A stretch of 64,000 bases of DNA, taken from assembly GCF_001420915.1 (NCBI RefSeq), contig NZ_CP013021.1:196001-260000 (forward strand), given 5' to 3'. The stretch comes from Agarivorans gilvus. Its GTDB lineage: Bacteria > Pseudomonadota > Gammaproteobacteria > Enterobacterales > Celerinatantimonadaceae. A program made the position numbers and the translations under genes. Of the stretch, positions 27,316-36,681 are shown in pieces. Within the stretch, counting starts at the first letter, position 1; each line of letters begins with the position of its first letter. The notes below the pieces were generated by a model. That model made no database searches, was not told the DNA's origin, and saw only the letters and a list, made by a program, of their open reading frames with translations.

Positions 27316-27385
27316 GCGTGAATTGTGTAAAAATACACAGCAATAGGTAACTAAACGCGTGATTGAGCTAGCGACTCAATCGTAA
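27282..27385 (-). ncRNA. candidate small RNA with three stem-loops
   Basis: Read on the minus strand, three hairpins follow one another: GATTGAG/CTCAATC (27381-27361), TGTGTA/TACACA (27339-27324) and the strong terminator with U8. No minus-strand gene lies upstream before the window's next genes, so the terminator is otherwise unexplained. I cannot place a convincing promoter; the 5' end could be farther upstream. I recognise no known RNA family. Confidence 0.35.
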
Positions 27386-28002
27386 ACAAGCTTAGTGTTA
27401 ATCAATTTTTCAGGCTATTCCCCAAATGGGTGATATTTTCATTTCTTCCATAAAAATTCATTTGTTTAGTCGAACTTTCCATCCTGAGTCGCAGCTTTAC
27501 CCTTTTTAGAGAGCTTTATGTTGGGCATTTGGCCCCTGTATTTAGCGGTATAGGCGACATATTTCATCGTAGTTACATTTTTTCTACGCTGAGCGTCAAT
27601 ACGGCTGGCTTTCGCTGTTGCCACTCTACTAGCCAATTTACTCAGTTTTTATGCCTGTTTATTCTTTGCTGCGCTACGTTCGTTTACTTTGTTTGGGACT
27701 GTTGAGGATGATTTCGCATTGATGGAGTCTTCATCTGTTTTTTAAAGCAAAGCTGTCTTTCATTTTATTTGTAAAATGTACATGGTATTCGGTTTGACGA
27801 GTATTTTTTATAGGGAAGTGGAGCATTATACATTTATTCAATGACGTAATTTTACTAGCGTTTCATTTTATAAAAACATAATAGTTTGATTTATATAAAC
27901 TTTTATTTTCAAACAATGCTTAATTTGCCTCTTGTTTCATTTTTTGCATGTAACTTGCTTTGGTTGAGAAACTAAAAATCAAAAAATGGATAGGAGATAT
28001 CA
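27386..28002. other. gene-poor AT-rich region upstream of gcd
   Basis: About 620 bp without a credible ORF. It holds an 18-base string (27737-27754) identical to part of the 320-bp repeat found after gcd, within degenerate surrounding sequence, suggesting a decayed copy. The last 150 bp are very AT-rich and probably carry the gcd promoter. Confidence 0.55.
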
Positions 28003-30330
28003 ATGAAGATATTTGCCACCTTGGCGGCCATTGTCGGGTTAGCACTCTCGATTGGAGGAGCATATCTTATTTCACTTAGCGGCAGTTGGTATTACTTAAT
28101 TGCTGGTCTACTTCTTCTTACTAGTAGTTATTTTGGATTGAGAAACCGAGCAATTACCCACATTTTATATAGTGCACTTCTCGTTTTGACGGCGGTTTGG
28201 TCTTTTTATGAGTCTGGTTACTACTGGTGGGCGCTGGCGCCTCGACTTGGATTATTCTTAATTATCGCAACACCATTACTGTTTGCATTTTCAACCCCAA
28301 AGCGTTCTAGAATGCTAAGTTCTGGGGTGTGGGCACTTGTTACTGTTCTTCTATTAGGTAGTTTACTCAACCATCCAACTGCCAAACAGGGAGATTTGCC
28401 TGATAAGATAGTTAATTCCTCTGCTAACTTAGGTAACTCTCCAGAGACTGATTGGTATGCCTATGGCCGCTCAAATATGGGGCAGCGATTTTCACCATTG
28501 GATAATATTACGCCTCAAAACATCAAACAGCTGGAACAGGCCTGGGTTTATGAGACGGGAGATAAGAAAGGTCCGCAGGATGTAGGTGAAACAACGTACG
28601 AAGCGACACCTCTTAAAGTTGGAAATACCTTATACCTATGTACGCCGCACAACTGGGTAGTTGCATTAGACGCCGATACCGGTAAAAAACAATGGGTATA
28701 CGATGCGAAGGTGCCAACTGAAATGCAGCGTCAACATCAAACCTGTCGAGGTGTATCTTACCAGCCACCTCGCTCTGGAGGTGTTCGCTCGGCTAAAGTG
28801 CAAAGTTCGCCATCTGAGGAACTCGATCCTGTTCGTTGTGATGCAAAAATTTTTTTACCAACATCTGACGCGAGATTGATTGCGCTTGACCCTGCTACTG
28901 GTGCTCGCTGTGAGGAATTCGCTAAAGACGGCGTATTGGATCTAACGCGTAATATGCCATTTAAGCAAGCAGGTTATTACTATTCGACATCACCGCCGTT
29001 AGTCTCAAATGGGGTCGTTGTTGTTGGTGGTTCAGTCAACGACAACTATGATGTGAATTCGCCCTCTGGTGTGATACGCGCTTATGACGTTGATACTGGT
29101 GAGCTGAAATGGAACTGGGATGCAGCTAAGCCTGATCAAACAAAACCAATATCTCAGGGTGAAACATACACCGAAAGCTCACCGAATAGTTGGTCTGTTG
29201 CCAGTGCCGATGAAAAGCTCGGGTTATTGTATCTGCCAATGGGTAACCGAACACCCGATCAGTTAGGTATGTACCGTACACCCGAAGAAGAAAAATATTC
29301 AACTTCAGTAGTGGCATTGCATATTGATACGGGCAAGGTAGCCTGGGTACAGCAGTTTATTCATCATGATCTCTGGGATATGGATACACCCGCTCAACCT
29401 GTGCTGTTTGACATGCAAACATCAACAGGAAAACAACCGGCGTTAGTCGTACCGACCAAGCAGGGGGACGTTTATGTCCTAAATCGTGAGACCGGAAAGC
29501 CTATTGTACCTATTAAAGAGGTTCCTGCTCCTCAAGGTACTATTAAGGGTGACTACGCTTCTCCAACCCAACCTAGTTCAGAATTAAACTTCAAACCTAA
29601 AAAGTTAACGGGTGCAGATATGTGGGGAGCGACACCAATTGACCAAATGATTTGTCGTATCCAGTTTCATTCACTGCGTTATGAAGGTCAATACACGCCA
29701 CCTTCAACCCAAGGAACATTAGTCTATCCGGGGAACTTTGGTGTCTTTAACTGGGGGAGTGTTGCGGTTGACCCAGAAAAGCAAGTGATGTTTGGTATGC
29801 CGCTATATCTTGCATTTGTATCTAAGCTAGTGCCAAACGATGGTTCAGATAAAGGCCCTGTGAATACGGGTGAACACGGGTTAAATTCAAATGCTGGTGG
29901 TCCTTATTCTGTGTCGCTTAAACCGTTTCTTTCTCCATTGGGAGTACCATGTCAACAACCGCCATGGGGTTACGTTGCAGGCGTTGATTTGAATACCGGT
30001 GAAAAGGCTTGGCAACATAAAAACGGAACAATTCGTGATATGACACCCCTGCCACTCAAAATTAAGTTGGGTATGCCTGGAATTGGCGGGCCAGTGATTA
30101 CCCGTGGTGGTGTTGTATTCATGGCAGCTTCGCTAGACGATTATATTCGAGGTTATGATCTAACTTCCGGCAAGCAGATATGGGAAGCTCGATTGCCAGC
30201 AGGTGGTCAGGCGACACCTATGACTTACCTCAATAGTAAAGGTGAGCAGATGGTAGTGCAGGTAGCCGGAGGGCACGGCTCTATTAATACCACGATCGGT
30301 GATTATGTGGTGGCTTATAAACTTAAGTAG
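28003..30330 (+). CDS. gcd: membrane-bound PQQ-dependent glucose dehydrogenase
   Basis: Quinoprotein oxidising glucose (or a related polyol/quinate) to the lactone in the periplasm and passing electrons to ubiquinone. The first 125 residues form about five TM helices, as in Gcd. The eight-bladed PQQ propeller follows: GRSNMGQRFSPLDNIT, YEATPLKVGNTLYLCTPHN, and HHDLWDMDTPAQPV with the catalytic Asp, to the C-terminal LPAGGQATPMTY. Length 775 aa (E. coli 796). AGGAG precedes the start. No PQQ synthesis genes are in the window. The gene is flanked by members of one repeat family, so it may have been acquired. Quinate/shikimate enzymes share the family. Confidence 0.9.
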   Translation: MKIFATLAAIVGLALSIGGAYLISLSGSWYYLIAGLLLLTSSYFGLRNRAITHILYSALLVLTAVWSFYESGYYWWALAPRLGLFLIIATPLLFAFSTPKRSRMLSSGVWALVTVLLLGSLLNHPTAKQGDLPDKIVNSSANLGNSPETDWYAYGRSNMGQRFSPLDNITPQNIKQLEQAWVYETGDKKGPQDVGETTYEATPLKVGNTLYLCTPHNWVVALDADTGKKQWVYDAKVPTEMQRQHQTCRGVSYQPPRSGGVRSAKVQSSPSEELDPVRCDAKIFLPTSDARLIALDPATGARCEEFAKDGVLDLTRNMPFKQAGYYYSTSPPLVSNGVVVVGGSVNDNYDVNSPSGVIRAYDVDTGELKWNWDAAKPDQTKPISQGETYTESSPNSWSVASADEKLGLLYLPMGNRTPDQLGMYRTPEEEKYSTSVVALHIDTGKVAWVQQFIHHDLWDMDTPAQPVLFDMQTSTGKQPALVVPTKQGDVYVLNRETGKPIVPIKEVPAPQGTIKGDYASPTQPSSELNFKPKKLTGADMWGATPIDQMICRIQFHSLRYEGQYTPPSTQGTLVYPGNFGVFNWGSVAVDPEKQVMFGMPLYLAFVSKLVPNDGSDKGPVNTGEHGLNSNAGGPYSVSLKPFLSPLGVPCQQPPWGYVAGVDLNTGEKAWQHKNGTIRDMTPLPLKIKLGMPGIGGPVITRGGVVFMAASLDDYIRGYDLTSGKQIWEARLPAGGQATPMTYLNSKGEQMVVQVAGGHGSINTTIGDYVVAYKLK

Positions 30331-30333
30331 ATG

Positions 30334-30363
30334 AAAAGTTCGGGCTATCTGCCCGAACTTTTT
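30334..30363 (+). terminator. rho-independent terminator of gcd
   Basis: A 12-bp stem (30334-30345 with 30351-30362) and a 5-base loop, ending in five Ts, begin 4 bp after the gcd stop. Confidence 0.88.
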
Positions 30364-30391
30364 GATTTAAGTCTGAATAATTTAGGGATGA

Positions 30392-30636
30392 TTTCGCCTA
30401 GACGGCGACGTCATTAAGCTTCAACGAGCAAAGCTTAGCTAAGCAAAAAGAAAGCTCGCCCTGCATTATCTTCGCCCTGTGTTCAAGCTTACAAAGCCAT
30501 GCTTTGTATAAAGCCAAGCTTTCACCTAATTTCCAAGCGCGCCTGCGCAACTCGCTGCGCTCAAACAGTGCTCGGCTTTTCCGCTTGTCAACGGCGTTGC
30601 TCGGCGATAATGAAGGGATGAAGTGCAATTTTGACT
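30392..30636. repeat. divergent partial copy of the 320-bp repeat
   Basis: It shares blocks with the two full copies downstream, such as TTCGCCTA-CGGCG, AAAAGAAAG followed by CCC-GCAT-ATCTTC, and a 20-base block AACTCGCTGCGCTCAAACAG at 30549. Indels and substitutions separate the blocks. Short ORFs here are by-products. Confidence 0.6.
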
Positions 30637-30956
30637 ATCGAGGGTGTAAACCGGATTCTCCCAAACAGGGGGCGCTTATTTGGTTGCTAGGGTTATTAGT
30701 CTTGTTTTTATCACTCATTTTTGTGTTGAGCTTTAGTTTTTTAAAGCAAAGCTTTCGCCTACGGCGATATACTTTTCTTTGCTGGCCAAAGAAAAGTATA
30801 CAAAAGAAAGGCCACCCAGCATCTTCTTAGATCCTCCGTTGCGCACTCACAAGGGCGTTGAAGTAACTCGCTGCGCTCAAACAGACTTCAACTTTATTCC
30901 CTTGTTTATTTGCGCTACTCGGCGAAGATGATGAGGTATAAGGTGCAATCTTGGCT
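30637..30956. repeat. 320-bp tandem repeat, copy 1
   Basis: First of two near-identical units in direct orientation with an exact period of 320 bp (ATCGAGGGTGTAAACC at 30637 and 30957). It contains a 13-bp-arm hairpin (30769-30781 with 30787-30799) and several short palindromes. Similar elements with a TTTCTTTGC-CAAAGAAA hairpin occur between genes in many gammaproteobacteria, to my recollection. The small ORFs read through it are not credible genes. Confidence 0.85.
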
Positions 30957-31276
30957 ATCGAGGGTGTAAACCGGATTCTTCCAAACAGGGGGCGCTTATT
31001 TTGTTACTAGGGTTATTAGTCTTGTTTTTATCACTCATTTTTGTGTTGAGCTTTAGTTTTTTAAAGCAAAGCTTTCGCCTACGGCGATATACTTTTCTTT
31101 GCTGGCCAAAGAAAAGTATACAAAAGAAAGGCCACCCAGCATCTTCTTCGATCCTCCGTTGCGCACTCACAAGGGCGTTGAAGTAAACACTACGCTCGAA
31201 CAGACTTCAACTTTACTCCCTTGTTCATTTGCGCTACTCGGCGAAGATGATGGGATTATAAAGCTCAACTCTGACT
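30957..31276. repeat. 320-bp tandem repeat, copy 2
   Basis: It matches copy 1 with scattered substitutions over the first 230 bp and more divergence in the last 90. The hairpin is preserved at 31089-31101 and 31107-31119 at the exact 320-bp offset. The unit boundary recurs at 31277 (ATCAAAG). Confidence 0.85.
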
Positions 31277-31442
31277 ATCAAAGCGAGTAAGCTTGATCTG
31301 GATTTGATTTCTTTTAAGTCTGCTTACTGTATGATTATTCGGGTTTTTATATTTGCTGGTGCGGTGATACATAGCCGCTTTCTACCTTGTAAGGTAGGCA
31401 AAGCTGCAAGATCGCAGTAAAAATGTTATGTTTAAGGCGAAC

Positions 31443-32030
31443 ATGGAACCATATAAGAAGTTTGTAGAAGACAATTTTAGATTTTTGCTGGCAGCATTTG
31501 CGAATGTAATCGCACTCATCGCTTCTATTTGGTGGGTGATAGACAGCAATTTTAATTCCACAGGTAGTATTGAGATTGAGCCTATCGTAACTACGATGGC
31601 GTTGATCGTCACTTTGTTGAGTTTGAACTTTGTAAATAATAAGCTCAGCAAGCCTTTGCTAAAAGTACATATGACAATGGTTATGTGTCAGCACCCTCTA
31701 AAAGGGTGGATTCACGGGATTAGCGTTACAGTTGAAAACCACTCAATAATCAAAGCTTTTATCAAGAATTTTCAAGTCCAGCTTCTAGAAGAAAAAAAAG
31801 TAATGCAATTTATGTATGAGGGGTTTACGGGTGAAATATTGCCCAAGGTGATTTTGGAACCTGGCCAAGCCTTCTCATTCAATATTTCTAAAGAGAATAT
31901 ATCAGGGGTACTAGAAAACCCAGAGGCCTACGGCGATTTCGTGGTAACAACTGATGTTGGGCATCAATTCCGAGTCCCAGCTAAAGTGTTCCGTAAGCAT
32001 TTCGCCACGTTGCAGAAGTGCAAAGCATAA
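31443..32030 (+). CDS. unknown two-TM membrane protein
   Basis: A 195-aa protein of no recognised family. Two hydrophobic helices lie near residues 15-35 (FLLAAFANVIALIASIWWV) and 47-65 (VTTMALIVTLLSLNFV). A soluble domain of about 120 residues follows, with beta-like strands (GISVTVENHSIIKAFIKNF, QAFSFNISKENISG, GDFVVTTDVGHQFRVPAKVF). The ATG at 31443 has AAGGCG upstream; one at 31428 lacks a site. Its composition is more AT-rich than its neighbours and it sits between a repeat block and a gene-free stretch, so it is probably accessory. The stop is directly followed by TAACAAGGC, recalling integron cassettes. Confidence 0.65.
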   Translation: MEPYKKFVEDNFRFLLAAFANVIALIASIWWVIDSNFNSTGSIEIEPIVTTMALIVTLLSLNFVNNKLSKPLLKVHMTMVMCQHPLKGWIHGISVTVENHSIIKAFIKNFQVQLLEEKKVMQFMYEGFTGEILPKVILEPGQAFSFNISKENISGVLENPEAYGDFVVTTDVGHQFRVPAKVFRKHFATLQKCKA

Positions 32031-32329
32031 CAAGGCTAAGCACAATTAAAAGACGCATTGCACTGGACGGTTTACACTACGTTTCGGCCACCTGTGTTGG
32101 TAGAGTCAATTTTTCCCTCTTAACACGTTTCTTTCAAAAAACCAGCTTCGAAGTGGCTATAAAACGCTAAGCTCGGTGCCAATTGGTGACGTGCATCGCA
32201 ATACATTTACGCTAGGGCTTTCTTAACTTAGACGAAGCACTCATCCTCGCTCCCTTAAGCCTTGCATGACTGGAGGAATTTAGCCTCTGCAACTAAGCTA
32301 AGCGTAGGCACACAAATGGAGTGCAAACT
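32031..32329. other. 300-bp gene-free region
   Basis: No ORF or clear hairpin seen. The first 80 bases (TAACAAGGCTAAGC and onward) faintly resemble an integron attC half, but no matching right-hand core site is visible. Core gene order resumes after it. Confidence 0.5.
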
Positions 32330-32749
32330 ATGTCAGAGAATTTGAAAGTGCGCGATTACATGCTAACCCGCCCAGTTTGTTTTACTGCAAAACAAGCCAT
32401 TGCCGAAGTGGTGCGTAGCTTACTTGAGCACAAGCAATTAGGGGCTCCGGTGGTTGATGAGCATAAACATGTGATTGGTTGGATTTCCGAGCAAGACTGT
32501 TTAAAAAGCTTATTGGAAGCGACTTATCATTGCGAAACCGTGTCCCTGGTTGAAGATTTAATGCGCAAAGATGTGCTAAGTGTTGGCCCCGAGACCAGTA
32601 TTTTCGAGCTGGCGCAAAGTATGCTGCTGCAGAAACCCAAAATGTATCCCGTGATTGAACAAGGTAAATTATTGGGCTTAATTACCCGCGAAGAGGTACT
32701 GGCGGGGATCAGCAAACATTTGAATAGTTGCTATAAGAGCGTCAGTTAG
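32330..32749 (+). CDS. CBS-domain protein
   Basis: A 139-aa cytoplasmic protein made of two CBS motifs in tandem (about 8-62 and 72-130): VRDYMLTRPVCFT to VIGWISEQDCL, and VEDLMRKDVLSVGPETS to LLGLITREEVL. Such pairs bind adenosine nucleotides and regulate partners; no effector domain is attached. The ATG at 32330 has GGAG upstream and is preferred to an upstream GTG. It ends 41 bp before hrpA on the same strand. Confidence 0.9.
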   Translation: MSENLKVRDYMLTRPVCFTAKQAIAEVVRSLLEHKQLGAPVVDEHKHVIGWISEQDCLKSLLEATYHCETVSLVEDLMRKDVLSVGPETSIFELAQSMLLQKPKMYPVIEQGKLLGLITREEVLAGISKHLNSCYKSVS

Positions 32750-32790
32750 ACTTGTTTTCTCAGTGATTGTTGTTAGCATTTGCGCCTCGT

Positions 32791-35700
32791 ATGCAACCTT
32801 ACGAGGCTTTATTCTTGCAGTCGGCTTTATCTACCCTTAAACAACAAATATCTCTTGCTCTTGCTAAAGACCGTTATCGTTTACAAAACCAATTGGCTAA
32901 GTTTAACGATCAACAGTTAAGTGAAGAACATCCTCCTTTTGCTAAGTTTATGCAGGCTTTGCAGCGCTCTGTGGAAAAAGCAGAGCAGCGGCGTAGTTCC
33001 ATTCCTAAGATTGACTACCCACCTCAATTACCGGTTGCGGAACAAAAGCAGACGATTTATGAGGCGCTAAGAGATAACCAAGTGGTGATCATTGCCGGTG
33101 AAACAGGCTCGGGTAAAACCACGCAAATTCCTAAAATTTGTTTGGAGCTGGGTTTAGGTAGTCGCGGCTTTATTGGTCATACTCAGCCCCGGCGTCTGGC
33201 TGCGCGCAGTGTGGCGGCGCGGATTGCCGAAGAGCTTAATACCCCCGTGGGCGAGCTGGTGGGTTATAAGATCCGTTTTAATGATCAGATAAAAAATGAC
33301 AGCTTAATTAAGCTGATGACCGACGGCATGCTGTTGGCCGAGCTACAGCAAGACCGCTTTTTATCGCAATATGAAGTGCTAATTATCGATGAAGCCCACG
33401 AACGCAGCCTCAATATTGACTTCATTTTAGGGGTACTCAAACAGCTACTGCCTAAGCGTCCTGATTTAAAAGTGGTGATAACCTCGGCCACCATCGATCC
33501 GCAGCGCTTTTCTAAGCACTTTAATGATGCGCCGGTAATAGAAGTATCGGGCCGTACTTATCCGGTAGAAACCCGCTATCGGCCTCTAAATGATGGTGAA
33601 CAAACTAAAGATGTTTTAGAGGGGTTAGCCGATGCGGTGGAAGAACTGTATCGCGAAAAGCCCGGCGATATTCTGGTGTTTATGAATGGCGAGCGGGAAA
33701 TTCGTGATGCCGCAGACTTTTTGCAAAAACGCCAATATCGAGATACTGAAGTATTACCACTGTACTCACGGCTATCGAATGCCGAGCAAAATAGAATCTT
33801 TGCCTCGCATCGCGGGCGACGCATTGTATTAGCCACTAACGTCGCCGAAACCAGTCTTACCGTGCCTGGTATTCGTTATGTGATTGACCCAGGCACGGCG
33901 CGAATTAGCCGTTATAGCTACCGTTCTAAGGTACAACGCTTACCGATTGAGGCGATTTCCCAAGCCAGTGCCAATCAACGTAAGGGGCGCTGTGGCCGGG
34001 TGGCCGAAGGTATTTGTATTCGCCTATACAGTGAAGAGGATTTTGAGGGGCGTGCCGAGTTCACCGACCCGGAAATTTTACGCACCAATTTGGCCTCGGT
34101 GATTTTACAAATGTTGGGCTTAAAGCTGGGCAAGTTGGAAGCTTTCCCCTTTATTGATATGCCCGATCAGCGAAATATCAAAGACGGCTTAAATCTCTTA
34201 GAAGAGATAGGCGCGCTGGAACAACGCCATGGCAAACCTAGCCTCAGTGCTCGCGGTAGGGAAGTGATTAAATTTCCCATCGACCCGCGTTTAGCACGCA
34301 TGATGGTGGCGGCCAAGCAATTTAACTGCGTGCAAGAGATGATGGTGATTTGTGCAGCCTTGTCGATTCAGGATCCACGAGAGCGGCCTAACGACTGTAA
34401 GCAAGCGGCCGATCAAAAGCATGCGCGTTTTGTTGATAAAGATTCCGATTTTTCGAGTTATTTGCTGTTGTGGCGTTACTTACAAGAGCAGCAACAAGCG
34501 CTATCGGGTAACCAGTTTAGAAAGCTCTGCAAGCAAGAGTTTCTTGCCTATATGCGGATCCGCGAATGGCAAGATTTGGTGTACCAGTTATCTACAGTGG
34601 TTAAGGAACTAGATTACCCGGTAAATCAAAGCGAAGCCGATTACGATGCTATTCATCAGGCGATTACCGCCGGTTTGTTAAGTCATTTGGGCTTTAAAGA
34701 TAAGGAACGGGAGTTTCTTGGGGCGCGTAATGCACGCTTTGTGGTATTCCCCGGCTCTAGCCAAGCTAAAAAGCCGCCTAAGTGGGTAGTGGCCGCAGAG
34801 CTGGTAGAAACCTCGCGCCTATTTGCTCGCGGCGTGGCTAAAATCCAGCCCGCATGGCTGGAGCAGCAAGCCGAGCACTTAATTAAAAAGTCTTATAGTG
34901 AGCCGCATTGGTCAACTAAGCAGCAGGCGGTAATGGCCTACGAAAGTGTACGCCTATATGGCGTAGCTTTGGTGAATAAACGCTTGGTGAATTACGGAAA
35001 AATTGACCCGATGGTAGCGCGAGAAGTGTTTATTCGTTCGGCCTTGGTGGAAGGGCAATGGCAGGCTAAACATCAGTTTCTTAAGATTAACCAGCAATTA
35101 CTCGATGATGCTGAAGCCTTAGAGCAAAAGCAGCGTCGCCGTGACGTGCGGGTGGATGACCAAGTCTTGTTTGATTTTTACGCCGAGCGTTTGCCTCAGG
35201 ACATTGTTTCTGCCAGCCACTTTAATCGCTGGTGGAAAAAGGCCAGTGAAAAGCAGGCTGATTTACTCACCTTTGATAAGCAAATGTTGTATCAGCATGA
35301 TGCGGCTCATATTACCGAAAAGCAGTATCCAGAGCGTTGGCAGTTTGAGCAGGTCTCGGTGGCGCTAAGCTACGTATTTGAGCCCGGGCAAGTGGATGAT
35401 GGCGTCAGCGCCCATATTCCGCTGGCTTTATTGAACCAGCTGGATTTTAGTCGCTTTGAGTGGCAAATTCCGGCGTTTCGTGAAGAGTTGATCAGTGCGC
35501 TGATTAAATCCTTACCGAAGACGCTAAGGCGTAACTTTGTACCGGTGCCCAACTATGTGCAGGCCTTCCTACAAGCGATTCCCGCCGCAGAGGGCGATTT
35601 AATGGAAGTGCTGACCAAGCAGCTGCTACGCATGAGCGGAGTGAGAATTCCCGAAGATGCCTGGAACATGGAGGCGGTGCCGGAACACTTAAGAGTGAAC

Positions 35701-36681
35701 TTTAAGGTGATTGATGAAGCTGGCAAGCTAGTGGCACAAGGGCGAAGCTATCAAAGTTTGCAGCAAAAACTGCAACACCAAGTAGAGCAGAGCATTGCCG
35801 AAATGGCCCCTAGCGCCTTTGCTGAGCAAACTAAGCTTAGTGATTGGAGCTTTGGTGAGTTGCCTGAGGTGATAGAAGAGCAGCGTCAGGGCTATCAGCT
35901 TACCGCTTATCCGGCCTTGGTGGATGAAGGTAAGTCGGTCTCGCTAAAGTTATTCGATAAAGAGGAAGAAGCGCAGTGGAGTCAAACCCGCGGTTTGAGT
36001 AAGTTGCTACAACTGAATATTCCATCGCCGCTAAGTTACTTGCAGCAGCATTTGCCGAATAAGGCGAAACTGGGTTTGTACTTCAATCCCTTTGGTCGAG
36101 TGGATGTGTTGTTAGATGACTGCTGTCTGGCGGTGATTGATAAGTACTCTGCGCAGCAGCGGATTGATAATGAAACAGACTTTAAGGCGCTGTGTGACAC
36201 GGTGCGTGCAGAACTAGCCGAGGAAACGCTGGCAGCGGTAGTGCAGGTGGAACAAATTCTTAGTTTGCACTATCAAATCTCTAAGCAGTTAAAAGGCAAA
36301 GTGGGCTTTGATAGAGTGATGGCGCATGCCGACATCAAGGCGCAGCTAGGCCAATTGGTGCACAAAGGTTTTGTGCGCAAGGTAGGGCTGGCGCGTTTGG
36401 GCGATGTGCAGCGTTATTTAAAGGCGATTGAACGTCGTTTAGAGAAGCTAGCGATAGATCCACATAAAGATCGCCTCGCCCTGCAGCAAGTCGAAACGGC
36501 TGCAGAGCGCAGCGGGCAACTAAACTTAGCGAGTTATAGCCAAGAAGGTGAAGACTTGCGTTGGATGATAGAAGAGTTGCGGGTATCGTTATTTGCTCAG
36601 CAACTGGGCACTAAGTATCCCATCTCTTTGAAGCGGGTACTCAATCACATCAGTGAACTAAAAAAAGGAAGTAAAGGGTGA
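32791..36681 (+). CDS. hrpA: DEAH-box ATP-dependent RNA helicase HrpA
   Basis: Large helicase acting on ribosomes and mRNA. Walker A is GETGSGKTTQ (near 105), followed by TQPRRLAARS, the DEAH box in IIDEAHERSLN, ITSAT, and QRKGRCGR (motif VI). Then come the HA2/ratchet domains, OB-fold and a long C-terminal HrpA-specific region. Length about 1296 aa equals E. coli (1300). I chose ATG 32791 because the aligned N-terminus begins there; an upstream TTG (32767) is possible and neither has a good ribosome site. Its stop overlaps the next start (GTGA). Confidence 0.95.
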   Translation: MQPYEALFLQSALSTLKQQISLALAKDRYRLQNQLAKFNDQQLSEEHPPFAKFMQALQRSVEKAEQRRSSIPKIDYPPQLPVAEQKQTIYEALRDNQVVIIAGETGSGKTTQIPKICLELGLGSRGFIGHTQPRRLAARSVAARIAEELNTPVGELVGYKIRFNDQIKNDSLIKLMTDGMLLAELQQDRFLSQYEVLIIDEAHERSLNIDFILGVLKQLLPKRPDLKVVITSATIDPQRFSKHFNDAPVIEVSGRTYPVETRYRPLNDGEQTKDVLEGLADAVEELYREKPGDILVFMNGEREIRDAADFLQKRQYRDTEVLPLYSRLSNAEQNRIFASHRGRRIVLATNVAETSLTVPGIRYVIDPGTARISRYSYRSKVQRLPIEAISQASANQRKGRCGRVAEGICIRLYSEEDFEGRAEFTDPEILRTNLASVILQMLGLKLGKLEAFPFIDMPDQRNIKDGLNLLEEIGALEQRHGKPSLSARGREVIKFPIDPRLARMMVAAKQFNCVQEMMVICAALSIQDPRERPNDCKQAADQKHARFVDKDSDFSSYLLLWRYLQEQQQALSGNQFRKLCKQEFLAYMRIREWQDLVYQLSTVVKELDYPVNQSEADYDAIHQAITAGLLSHLGFKDKEREFLGARNARFVVFPGSSQAKKPPKWVVAAELVETSRLFARGVAKIQPAWLEQQAEHLIKKSYSEPHWSTKQQAVMAYESVRLYGVALVNKRLVNYGKIDPMVAREVFIRSALVEGQWQAKHQFLKINQQLLDDAEALEQKQRRRDVRVDDQVLFDFYAERLPQDIVSASHFNRWWKKASEKQADLLTFDKQMLYQHDAAHITEKQYPERWQFEQVSVALSYVFEPGQVDDGVSAHIPLALLNQLDFSRFEWQIPAFREELISALIKSLPKTLRRNFVPVPNYVQAFLQAIPAAEGDLMEVLTKQLLRMSGVRIPEDAWNMEAVPEHLRVNFKVIDEAGKLVAQGRSYQSLQQKLQHQVEQSIAEMAPSAFAEQTKLSDWSFGELPEVIEEQRQGYQLTAYPALVDEGKSVSLKLFDKEEEAQWSQTRGLSKLLQLNIPSPLSYLQQHLPNKAKLGLYFNPFGRVDVLLDDCCLAVIDKYSAQQRIDNETDFKALCDTVRAELAEETLAAVVQVEQILSLHYQISKQLKGKVGFDRVMAHADIKAQLGQLVHKGFVRKVGLARLGDVQRYLKAIERRLEKLAIDPHKDRLALQQVETAAERSGQLNLASYSQEGEDLRWMIEELRVSLFAQQLGTKYPISLKRVLNHISELKKGSKG

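Noticed and set aside
27706..30397. 12-bp direct repeats GGATGATTTCGC as a target-site duplication of a transposon carrying gcd
   Set aside because: No transposase or terminal inverted repeats, and a 12-base match in two 1-kb flanks is not rare enough; kept only as supporting detail.
30637..31276. CRISPR array
   Set aside because: Units of 320 bp without short repeats and variable spacers; no cas genes.
30504..31290. Several 60-110-aa ORFs with the string FLCWPKKSIQKKGHPASS
   Set aside because: They are translations of the 320-bp repeat hairpin region, repeated with the unit and without plausible starts; not genes.
32031..32200. Complete integron attC site
   Set aside because: A left-hand TAACAAGGC-like part is visible but no right-hand GTTRRRY core with matching arms.
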